DNA of 64,000 bases from Lunularia cruciata (Eukaryota; Streptophyta; Marchantiopsida; Lunulariales; Lunulariaceae), in assembly GCA_948567375.1 (NCBI GenBank), contig OX419761.1, positions 25,732,501-25,796,500 of the forward strand. The letters are read 5' to 3'. The translations under genes were made by a program, and so were the position numbers. The notes below the pieces were generated by a model. That model saw only the letters and a list, made by a program, of their open reading frames with translations, did not search any database and was not told where the DNA came from. Below are positions 54,660-64,000 of the stretch, in pieces (the first letter of the stretch is position 1; each line of letters starts with the position of its first letter).

Positions 54660-56210
54660 TTTGGTTCCATTGCCATGACCTCTCTAGAAGGCAAGTTAAT
54701 GTTCCACTTACAATTCTATATTTAAAAAAGGAGGTTATGATAGCTCACTTGGAGATAACATTAGGTGAGGAAAAGCTGAGCTTATGTTAGAGAACTTGGA
54801 TCCATTTTTATACCCTATAGTTCATTATGATATTTGTGAGGTGATATTGTACATACTATACACATAAGAAGATTTGGAGAGATTGTTTGAGGTGGATCAT
54901 AGATTTGGGAGATTATGATGATTTTGGACAAAAGCTCAAGTTTGAGATGTGGACTTGAAATTTTCATAGAGGATAGATTGGAAAATGTGTTAGGTGGGAT
55001 AATTGAAATTATTGTAAGGGCTGCTACATGCATTGAGGTAGATTCTTTGGAAGGTGGTATGGTAAATTGCTTACTCAAACTACATGCTCTCTAGAATTTT
55101 GTATAGAGTTTGCCATTTTCTAAGTTTTCATTTGATTTTTTTAAAGCTTTCCAAGAAAATTTAGTGCATAGTCTTCTACCTTTTGGCCCCAGAATTAGGG
55201 AGAGATCATTCTTGTGCATGAAGTTATGAGATTTTAAATTGAGGAGGGTAGTTTATAGATCAAATCTGAAATATGTGTGCTAAATAAAAAGGTGCCTAGG
55301 CCAAATCGCTCAATGAAAAGATGTGAAAATTTTTAGGGAAGGACGTCCAGAGGTCTTGATTAGGTGTGAAAAATTTGAAAGTACTATAACATACCAATTG
55401 AGAGAATTTAGTGACATTGAAAGGCTAATTCTTGAGAGTTGAGATCTCATGCATGAGGAATGTGAGAGCAACCAAAAGCATGTGTGAGTGTTTAGACTCA
55501 TCTTGGGAACATGGAGGGTCACCAAGAGTAGAAGTTGAGGCTATGTAAGGTTCCCCAAGGGTTTGAGGTGATTGTAGGGGTGGATTTGAGAAAAAAAGAG
55601 TTTAGAATAGAATTTGAAGAGAGTGTTGAGAGGATCCAAAAACATACACTTCTTGGAGGAAAGAGAGATTCTAAGTGATTTTTATATGGAGAGAAGGGAT
55701 ATAAGACAAGTTCATGTCCATTGAAATTTGAGAGCAAGAGATTGAGGGAAAGAAGAGGCTTACTTGACTTGGGATTGCATCTTGGACCTTTTTCACCAAG
55801 ATTGGGAGGGAGGGAGATCTAAGACCAAGGAGTTGTGTGAGGTTTATAGAGTGGAAAGACTTCCAAAAGGACATGAATGTAATGGAGTAATAACACTTTT
55901 GGAAAATTTGATGAAAGATCTTGGAGAGTCTTAGTACAACTATAGAGAAATTATCATGTTCATTAGCTAGTTCTCAAGATTAGTGATGAAGATAATTTTT
56001 CAATTTATGGATGAACTATCCATGAGGGTTTGATTAATATGAAATCTAGGATTTGATGTTGCTATAGAAATCTCAAAGCAACCTGAACCTTTTGTGTTCC
56101 CTAGGGTGGATTACTCTCAAATGGTGTTAGTTATGTATATACTCTATTAGTTATAGAGTGAAAGCAAAGAAAAAAGTTTGAGAGAAAAGAGAAAGATAAT
56201 GAGGGGATTA
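54660..56210. other. Leader of element D, no recognised gene
   Basis: About 1.5 kb between primer site and gag. Plus-strand fragments such as MRNVRATKSMCECLDSSWEH (about 55450) are separated by stops. A long leader before gag is common in this group of Ty3 elements. Confidence 0.4.
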
Positions 56211-56212
56211 AG

Positions 56213-57190
56213 ATGGGAAAACTTCTGGTTCTCTTTGGCAAGGATGGAGAAAATGTGGAGGTCTTTGTGAGAGATTTCAAGAGATCTTGCATAGGAAACA
56301 ATGAGAGGGAGAAGAATAAGCGGACTTTGTTATTATTGGATTTTTTTGAGGATGCATCACTTACATGGTATGAGTTAGAATATCAAAGAGAGAGAAGAGA
56401 GATAGGCAAGAAGAGTATTGGGAGGGTTAACTCAACACTCATTAAAAATTTCTTCCAGATGAGAGTTATGAGAGATTGATGAGTGAGGTTATCTTCCTCA
56501 AACAAGGAGATGGAGAAAAAGTGAGAGTTTATGTAAAAAGAGTGGAGAATTTAGAATCAAGATCTCACATAGTGTTGAGGAAGAGTGGGAATGATGTAGA
56601 GATTACTATGATTTGCATAGGATCCATGCTTACCAATAATTTTGTGGGAGAATTGAGACCACAGATAAGAAGTAAACTGAGATATGAGAAACGTTCTTCC
56701 AAGGTTAAAGCTATCAAGGTGCAATTTGTATGGAGTAGAGTTTGGAAGGGGATGAGAGTGATTTGGTGATGAAGGAGATTATGTATCCTCCTCAAGGTTA
56801 CAAGTATGGTAGAACTTCTGATACTTTGGTAGAAAGGGTTGCATCACAAGTAGTAGTTACTTTGGTTCTTGCACTTCCACCAAAAGATACACTACAAACT
56901 ATCATAAAACAACTTGTAGATCTCAAGATCAATGCAATGCAACTATGAGGAAGAGAGAAGGAGGATCAAAATGTGGGGAGAGAGAGCCTAGGAGTTATGG
57001 AAACTATCCTTATAGAGGAGGCTAACCAACCAACAATTTCAATGATAGAAATTGTTTTGGTTGAGGAAGAAGAGGTCACATCCAAAGGAATTGCCCAAAT
57101 TCCAATTACCATGGAGGAAGGGGTTATGAAGGAGCCAATAAAGAGAAAGAGGGATGTAGTTAACCCCAAGTGGTTCCTAATCTAAACAAA
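56213..57190 (+). pseudogene. Element D gag
   Basis: A frame from ATG 56213 has LLVLFGKDGENVEVFVRDFK and EDASLTWYELEYQRERR (the LTWY gag signature), then after a stop at 56477 VIFLKQGDGEKVRVYVKRVE and a C-terminal polar tail. No zinc knuckle is clear; GRRGHIQR-like coding near 57070 may be its decayed remnant. Confidence 0.7.
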
Positions 57191-57419
57191 GGTAAGGAGA
57201 TAACATCCATAGATGTGGTTGAGAGCAAGTATGAGAAGGAGGAGTGCTCAAACTCCAAAGGTCTTAATTTGGAGCTTTTGGCATAAGAGAAGAAGAGAGC
57301 TTGCTTTGTAGAGGATGAAAACTCTTCTCAAAGATTTACTCCTAGCAAGGATACTCCTATGACTACTAGGAGCACCGCACTAGCATCTCAACACCATCAA
57401 CAACAAAGACTCCAAGGAA

Positions 57420-58080
57420 GAAGTTGGAGATGGAGGACTTCTTGATCTCAAAGTAACAATGGAACTACAATATATTGGAGGATGTTGGTAGTCATAAGAC
57501 TAATATCACAATGAGTCAATTGATTGCTTTGAATCCTACATTAAGAAAGGAGCTTAAAGGTGGTTTGAGTTTTACAAGGAGCAAGAGGAAGAAGAAAGTA
57601 AAAGCTCTAGTATCAATGGGAGTGGTGGATGCCAAACTAGTACCACGGGAGGCTTGTAAATATACTTCCAAGATTGATGTGAGAGTGAATAGTTAAAACA
57701 TCAAGGATGCACTTGTTGATGGAGGATATGTAGTGAATGCCATGTAAGAGAGGTTGATGAAGAAGTTGGGTATGATACCCTCTAGGCCTTCAACATTTGT
57801 GGTGAGCATGGTAAACAAGCAACAAGTCCAACCAGGAAAGGTTATGTATAAGGTGGTAGTTTCAATTATGGGAGTTTAAAATCTCATGACTTTACAAGTC
57901 TTGAAGGATTCAAGCTATATTGCTTCTTGGGAGGGCATGGTTCAAAGCAACATGCACAATTGATTGACGATACAAAGTGTACTTGAAGATTGGGCCATCA
58001 AACCATAGAGTTACAATTCTTGTCACTGGAACCATCAATATTTTACATTCAGCTACACTATCCTTTGCTTATTGAGAATC
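57420..58080 (+). pseudogene. Element D protease region
   Basis: YTSKIDVRVN and then the run DALVDGGYVVNAM (about 57708-57745) resemble the A-L-V-D-G/S-G-A start of Tat/Athila proteases with the second Gly-Ala changed. Residues in the 57850-58020 part are weak. Confidence 0.55.
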
Positions 58081-58249
58081 AATTTCAAAAGAAGGAGCTT
58101 CAAACGTGGACACAAGCATCAAAGAATAGACTTCTATAAAGGAGGATGAATTTGAATCAAATTCAAATGTGTATTCCTTGTGTGCAATGGATTTTGCACC
58201 TAAGTTAGAGGTTGTGAAGGACCCAAATTAATCACCATTGACACTTGAG

Positions 58250-59190
58250 GAGAAAGAGAAGGAGTTATCTACCCTCAAGTATGGTCCAAATATTACCAAG
58301 GAGGAAATGGTGAGATTTGAGCAGATTTTCTACAAGTTCATTCATGTGTTTGCTTTCAATTATAGGGATCTAAAGGAAGTCACCTTAGAGTAGCACAAGA
58401 GAGAAGTGGAAGAGCATGAAAGACCAATCCACCAAAAGCAACATTACATTATCACACTTATAGCTTTGCTTGTGAAGGAGGAGATTGATAAGCTCAAGGA
58501 GACCGGATTTATCTTTGAGATGAGAATTCAAAATAGGTGTCTCCAATTGTGATTGTGAAGAAAAAGAATAGCAAGCTTTGGGCATGTGTGGATTGCAAGA
58601 AGCTCAACATTGTTACTAAGAAGGACTTTTACTCTTTGCTATTCATAGATGAGATCTTGGAAGAGGCTAGAGGTCATGAGAGGTGCAATTTTGGAGATGG
58701 TTTTAGTGGGTATAACCAAATCAAAATTCCACAAGAGCATAAAAAACTCACCACATTCACCACACCTTGGTAAACTTATGCTTCCAAGGTCATGCCTTTT
58801 GGGCTCTGTAATGCTCTAGCCACATTACAACAGTTCATGAATAAAGTGTTTGAACCTTTCACTGAAAAATCTATGAGAGATTTCATTGATGACTTTTGTG
58901 TCTATGGGAGCAAAGAGGAGCAATTTGAGCACCTGATCAAGGTCTTGCAATGCTTAGATGAAGCAAATGTATCACTGAATTCAGAGAAGTTCATTTTTTG
59001 TTGTGAAGAAGGTCTACTTTTGGGGCACATCATCTTCAAGGATGGAATAACAATTGATTGTGAGAAGGTGAAGAAAGTCTTAGACCTTCCATTCCCTTCA
59101 TGCTTGACAAAGTTATGCCAATTCTTGGGGATGGTTAGGTACTATAGGAGGTTCATTTTTTCATTTTCTAACAAGGCTTATGCATTGGCC
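58250..59190 (+). pseudogene. Element D reverse transcriptase
   Basis: SPIVIVKKKNSKLWACVDCK, KLNIVTKKDFYSLLFIDEIL, GDGFSGYNQIKIPQEHKK, a stop at 58770, VMPFGLCNALATLQQFMNKV and MRDFIDDFCVYG (about 58876-58910) are the polymerase motifs in order. The catalytic F-I-D-D is intact. GMVRYYRRFI marks the connection domain. Confidence 0.9.
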
Positions 59191-59196
59191 ATCTAG

Positions 59197-59740
59197 ATGA
59201 AGAAGGGTTTAGAATACATGGTGATTTTGGAAGACAAGGAGGCTCTCAAAGCTTTTGAGGAGCTCAAGCAATCCCTTGTTGTAGCTCCAATTCTTGCTAA
59301 ACTTGATTGGAGTAAGATTTTCATCCTCTACACTAATGCTTCCAATATAGCTATAAGATGCACTTTTAGTCAATTAGACCAAGATGGGCATGATCATCCA
59401 ATAGCTTATGCTAGTAGACAAATGGTTTCAAAAGAAAAGAACCACTCAGTCATGGAGAGAGAAGGGTTTGCAATAATCTTTGGTCTCAAGAAGTTTAGAC
59501 ACTACTTGGTTGGAGGCAAAGCCACCATTATCATGGATCACAAGGCTTTGAAGTACATCTTCAACAAGCCTTATGTCGAAGGGAAGCTAGCAAGGTGGAT
59601 ACTCTTGTTTGAATATGACTTCACTATTGAGGATAGGCAAGGGAAGAAACAAGCAAATGATGATTTGTTATCTAGGGCCTATGATCATGATGGAGTTGAA
59701 CCAATGGATGATTCTTTCTTGGATGATGAGCTCATGACAA
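59197..59740 (+). pseudogene. Element D RNase H
   Basis: The frame reads LYTNASNIAIRCTFSQLDQD, where the first catalytic Asp has become Asn, then HPIAYASRQMVSKEKNHSVM, ERE, FRHYLVGGKATIIMDHKALK and ANDDLLSRAY at the end. Open over 238 codons to 59913. Confidence 0.9.
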
Positions 59741-59859
59741 TCTCAATCACTCAAGAAATTCCAATGGATTACAAGGATATTGTGGACTTTGTTACAAGAA
59801 GTAACTATCCTAAAGAGATGCACGCCAAGGAAAGGAAGGCACTTGCAACAAGATCTAAA

Positions 59860-60780
59860 CCTTACTATAGATGCAAGTTACTATTGGAGGAGGATTTTCA
59901 AGGATTATCTTAATTATCGCAAAACTTGTCATGTTTGTCAAGCTTTTGCTAGAATTCTACTTCCACTTCCACTCTTAGCCTCATCCCACTTGGTTGAGGC
60001 TAGACCATTGAGGGACAAGAATGAAGATGAAGTTGGTAGATTTTTTTATGAATGCATTATCACTAGGTTTAGGTGCACTTTGTAGTTGGTTTTTGATAGA
60101 AGAGGAGAGTTTACAAGGAGCATCACTACAGCCATGCTACAACATTTCTCTATCATACATAGAGTAACTACACCCAATAAGTCAAATTCCAATGGCTTAG
60201 CAAAGAGAACAATCAGACCTTTTGCATGATATTGGCCAAGGATGCAAAAGTGGAGGGGGCTAAACATCATTAGGACAAGAGGTTCATGCAATTTTTTGGG
60301 AGTATAGGACAACCATGAAGACTTCCATCTGATATTTTCCATTTCATTTGGTATATTATATTGAGTTTACCTTACTTATTTACTTTGATCTTCCTACCTT
60401 CCAAAGCATTCATTATAGATTAAAGAAAACACAAGGAGGTGATGCGGAGAAGTCAAGGAAGGATCAACTCATGGAATTGAAAGAGGCAAGAGCACTTGCT
60501 ATGATTTCAGTGGAGCAAGCACAAAGGAAACAAAAGGAGAGGTATGACAAGAAGTAAGGCAAGAACAAGATAGAGCTCTTCAAAAAATGTAATTGGATAA
60601 TGTTGTTTGATTCCATTCAATTCAAAAGAGTGCAAAAGAAGTTTTTGCCTAAATACTTTGGTCCTTTCATAGTGGAGAAGATATGTGGCAATTACAATTA
60701 TGATCTGAAGGAGTTGGGAGGAAGATACTTGGGTAGGATTAACCATGATAAGTTAAAGATGTATCATAGAAGGTAGAGAG
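59860..60780 (+). pseudogene. Element D integrase
   Basis: YYWRRIFKDYLNYRKTCHVC is the zinc-domain end (about 59880-59938). Core motifs, in changing frames, include VFDRRGEFTRSITTAML (second Asp, about 60088-60140) and SNGLAKRTIRPF where the Glu has become Lys (about 60190-60225). The tail has EQAQRKQKERYDKK and KYFGPFIVEK-like coding near 60655. The first core Asp region seems deleted after the zinc domain. Confidence 0.83.
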
Positions 60781-60824
60781 ACCCTCCCTTTGAGGATAAA
60801 ATGCAATCTTAGTCCGAGGATACA

Positions 60825-61067
60825 TGTAACACCTATTTGTACATGTATGTATTATTGTGATATTTAATTTGGTATTATAAGTACTTGAGGGATGTTATTT
60901 ATATAGAGTTAAGGGATAATTGTAAATTAATCATGATTAACTAAAGTTATTCATAAGCTTAAATAGGAAGGACCTTATTTTAGAAGAAATAAAAAAGATA
61001 AGCACCACTATTTTGGATTCTAGTGTATTGACTTGGTATTATTCCTAGGTGTTTTGCTTTGAGGAAG
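60825..61067 (+). repeat. Truncated 3' LTR of element D
   Basis: The first 243 bp match the 5' LTR from TGTAACACC to TTTGCTTTGAGG, then the match stops abruptly. What follows is coding sequence of family C. Confidence 0.88.
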
Positions 61068-61490
61068 TGCAATAGAGTGCATCACATTGTGTTGGCTTCC
61101 AAGGGCAAAGTGGATAGCCAAAATTTTAGGAAGTAAGTGGAGGGCCTAGTGCAACTAGATCCTTACCTTCTTTTTGAGTTAGCAATAACCAATGAGTGGT
61201 GGTGTTGCTTGTTAGAATTGTGCACCACAAGAGAGAGTGCACTCAAGGCAATAGATATGATACCTTTGGTGCATAGCAACTAGCATAAAGAATATGTGAC
61301 CATTGCTACAGATTTGGTCAAACTAATGATCAATGCTTTGACTTCACTCAAAGTTTTAGAGTAGTAGGGTTGCTATGGCAAGTGGTAAAGGAGCTTTAGG
61401 TCATGGAGGGTAAGGTGGTAGAGGACCCACACACATGATAGACTAGATACTAGTTAACCATCCACTACTACATAGATTAAGTCAAGTATA
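61068..61490 (+). pseudogene. Element C2 gag C-terminus
   Basis: CDHCYRFGQTNDQC (about 61300-61345) is a CCHC knuckle with His changed to Gln; the counterpart in C has the His but lacks a Cys. The Gly-rich tail MASGKGALGHGG (about 61371-61410) matches C at 25670-25610. This is a second member of the methyltransferase-bearing family, in plus orientation. Confidence 0.75.
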
Positions 61491-62215
61491 ATGTTGGGGG
61501 CAGTTTAGTTGATTATGAGTCTCCCTTTGTTCTTAGTCAATGACATGTTTACATTGGGAGTTGATCCAACTTCAATGTTTTGATTGTCTACAACACTTTG
61601 TGATAAAAAGGATAATATGGTTCTTGCTTCTAGAGAAACGGTGGTTAATAGTGGAGCTGACTTAGTTGAGGAGCATGGGATCCATTCAACAACCAATGGT
61701 TTATGGTAGGCAACAATAGCTAGGTTACAAGCTAGACCTACCTTCAAGCAAGCTCAATTCATACTTAGAGTTATCATATTGGACAACCAAAATGAGATTT
61801 TCTTTTTGGTGGGATCTTCAAGGAAGTTCTATACACCACAAAGGGTCTTATTAGACTTTGGTATGTAGCCCCTTATGTTGGAGAAGGCTTCCATTGTCTA
61901 TCTTGAACTACAAAAGACTAATGAGTCTTTGGGAATGGTTCTTCATAATACATCACATGTAGGGAGCTCATTTTCTAGATTCAACTTGGTCATCAGATTG
62001 ATAGCTCTAAGGTGAGATCTCAAGCCATTGCATCAATAGAAAAATCATATGATGTGTTAATTGATGTAGTGTTATATCTCATGGGTTTTAATATTGACTA
62101 TTGAGAAGAGACAACTTCCTATAGACCAAGTTGGCAGTCAGGTGAGAGATAGGCATGTCGCCCACCATTGTGCTTTAATAGTGATAGTCTTGGCTCACTA
62201 TAATTAGAGATCATG
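61491..62215 (+). pseudogene. Element C2 protease
   Basis: VNSGADLVEEHGIHSTTNGL marks the linker whose counterpart in C is split by F. The protease has QRVLLDFGM, a stop, PLMLEKASIVYLELQKTNES (about 61843-61920) and the closing segment SYDVLIDVVLYLMGFNI (about 62046-62096). Similarity to C continues to about 62210 and then ends before the methyltransferase-like domain. Confidence 0.82.
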
Positions 62216-62221
62216 TGTGAC

Positions 62222-63000
62222 AACCCGACTAGTACCACGTTTGCAATAATCAGTAAATAAAGTTCATTCTTGTAGAAATATGAGTCAAAAATGGTTGAAT
62301 ACAAAGTAAAACAATAACACTTTAGTTCTTCTTGAGTTTCTCTTTAATCTCTCAAGTAGAAACCACACCCAAAAGAGAGTAAAAAGCATTGATTTGCAAT
62401 CTTGTCACAAATTAACACTCCTTAATCACAACTCTATGAAAATGTTCCAAACAATCTTGATTGTGATGATTCAGATTTTTTCTCAAAGAAGGCTACTTCA
62501 CTACAAAATGATCTCACCTCCAAATTTCATCCACCTCTCCATTGAAGGCATAACTTCCCCAATCAAAATTGCTTTGCATCAACCCTACTACTATAATGCA
62601 ACATACTACCAACACTACAATTCCTCTCAAATCTATCAAGGCATTGCTTTGATTTCACTTCACTCAAGATCAAACATACAGAATGAAGATCAGCATTGTG
62701 GAATCCAACATCCAACAAGCTTATTGACTTGCACTTTGAAACTCTCCCAACACTCACAAAACACACACAAGATTGATACTCAGAATTAAGCTGAAATGAC
62801 AAGCATTGAGATACGACACTTCACTTTATCAACTTTGAAAATGTAAATATTGAACAACACAACACTATGAATGTTTCCTTGAAATAGGCTAAGCACCTCT
62901 ACAATTAACTAGCAACTATACCATTCCATAACAACTCTACCAACTTATAGATCCAAAATGACAATACACTTCTTCATATTTGCCTCTTCAAATCTCAAAT
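62222..63000 (-). other. Unclassified sequence, possible LTR end
   Basis: Family-C similarity stops near 62215 and a new sequence begins TGACAACCCGACTAGTACC, a TG start that could be an LTR terminus. A minus-strand open stretch of 79 codons lies at 62802-62563. I do not recognise it. Confidence 0.3.
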
Positions 63001-64000
63001 TTGTTACTTCTTTGATCCAATATCAACCTTGACTTTGGCTCCCAAACTCGATGTTACTTCAAGAATTTCCCCTTCTTTGGGTCTCTCTAATACTACTCTT
63101 ACATCTTCTATTTCTACTATCTCTTCACTTTGAACTTACAATTATACTCATGGGTAATCTATCTACATCTTTATCCTCTAACCCACTTTTCTCTAATGTC
63201 TCAGGTAACCGATCCGAAGACACTTGCATTCCCACCTCTATTACTTTAGACTTCTTCTTCTCCTTCATCTCACTACAAAGTTTATCTAATCTTGATCTTA
63301 CTAAATCTAATCTAAGACTCACATTATCTCCTACCTCTAACATCTTCTTATCAACTTGATCTCTCAGACAAATCAAAAGATTGTTCAATTTTGTGTCCTT
63401 TGCCTTCTTTTCCTTGTCTCATGCATTAGCAATTTCAATTTGTGCAGTCTCGCTCCATCCAATTTAATCTCAGCTTTTGTACTGAGCACCACTTTCAACT
63501 CCTTCACTACTGCTCCTATTGCATCCAACTCCACACTTGGAACTACCTTCTCCTTACTTCATTATCTTGACCAATATCATCTTTTCCTTCTTTGCTGCAC
63601 TTCACAAATTCTCCTTCAAGGCATCCAAGATTTTAGTCCAAAGAACTACTTCCGCCCAAAGTTCTTTGGCTTCCTTCTCTCCTTGAGTTAGCTTACTCCT
63701 CAACTCCATGGTTTCCTCTCTCCATTTTGTTATGACTGCCAACTCATCCCTCATTTCTAGATGATAACTCTTCATCTCTACTTTCTTTTGTTGTAGAAGC
63801 ACCAACAAAGGACACATGATCTTTGATAGATACTCAACTCCCTCATATTTTCCTTCACCGTCTCTTGTGTCTTTTTCTTTGGCAGGTAGTTCTTTGGCTG
63901 GTGCCTTACCCTAAAGATGTGATTTTTGTATCTTCAATGTTTTGCCATCCAAAACTCCTCTTCACCAATAGCTTTGCTTGGTCTAACAACCACCACTTGA
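63000..64000 (-). pseudogene. Unknown coiled-coil protein fragment
   Basis: Two minus-strand stretches, 63817-63602 and 63388-63125, encode charged heptad-like sequence, for example EMRDELAVITKWREETMELR and DNVSLRLDLVRSRLDKLCSE. They are linked by weaker coding with stops and continue past the window end. Length and composition suggest a coiled-coil protein, perhaps a gag-like product of a non-autonomous element; no known domain is visible. Confidence 0.35.

Larger units (their letters stand above)
53984..61067 (+). mobile_element. Element D: Tat/Athila-like Ty3 element, 3' truncated
   Basis: The 5' LTR (53984 to about 54609) and a partial 3' LTR (60825-61067) share TGTAACAC and later TAATTTG.TATTATAAGTACT. 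The internal region codes gag, protease, reverse transcriptase, RNase H and integrase. The polymerase wording (GFSGYNQIKI, MPFGLCNA, FIDDF) resembles the Tat/Athila side of Ty3 rather than chromoviruses; no chromodomain is seen. The 3' LTR breaks off after CTTTGAGG and is joined to C2 gag. Confidence 0.88.

Noticed and set aside
1-64000. tRNA, rRNA or CRISPR features
   Set aside because: No T-loop GGTTCGANNCC-type motif with a paired acceptor, no rRNA core and no regularly spaced short repeats with unique spacers were seen; the tandem repeats found have no spacers.

Overview
This window is repeat-dense nuclear DNA of a land plant, most likely a seed plant with a very large genome; a gymnosperm would fit. 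That reading is an inference from three things seen here: nested chromodomain Ty3/gypsy elements primed by initiator-Met tRNA, Ty1/copia and LINE remnants, and a plant-type ribosomal protein eL24. Only one intact gene is visible in 64 kb, the uninterrupted eL24 gene (RPL24) at 38460-38951, in a CpG-richer island with promoter-like motifs. I see no tRNA, rRNA or CRISPR array.

Layout 1-29 kb: a minus-strand Ty3-type element (element C, about 7.2-29.2 kb) is the host of a nest. It was split by chromovirus B (9661-15883, minus), chromovirus F (19490-25005, plus, target duplication TCTAT), a solo LTR of its own family (8621-9166) and a solo A/B-type LTR (28056-28584). A tandem copy of its LTR beside its 3' end (45-148 and 6805-7192) was split by chromovirus A (149-6804, duplication TCAAC). 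Read in order on the minus strand, C encodes gag with zinc knuckles, protease, a C5-cytosine DNA methyltransferase-like domain, reverse transcriptase, RNase H, integrase and a C-terminal PHD finger.

Layout 29-46.9 kb: old unassigned DNA with a decayed coiled-coil reading frame (31.3-32.5 kb), a solo LTR (35389-36010), the eL24 island flanked by a short repeat, a three-copy tandem repeat (40925-42640) and a decayed minus-strand LINE with reverse transcriptase, endonuclease and minisatellites (42.7-46.85 kb).

Layout 46.9-64 kb: a Ty1/copia remnant (46880-53686) was split by chromovirus G (47453-53121, the youngest element, TSD TCCAA) and cut by the LTR of a second element of the methyltransferase family (C2, plus strand). 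C2 was invaded by a Tat/Athila-like Ty3 element D (53984-61067) whose 3' LTR is fused by deletion to C2 gag/protease (61068-62215). The last 1.8 kb holds an unclassified minus-strand coiled-coil reading frame.

Main points: (1) a land-plant LTR retrotransposon family carrying both a DNA methyltransferase-like domain and a PHD reader; (2) LTRs of family F/G with perfect three-unit heat-shock elements upstream of the TATA box; (3) a conserved small reading frame between primer site and gag in two chromovirus families; (4) a 123-bp inversion of the reverse transcriptase active site in G; (5) a 50-bp TG...CA insertion with target duplication in the integrase of A. All transposon reading frames are broken; products below are domain assignments of decayed copies.
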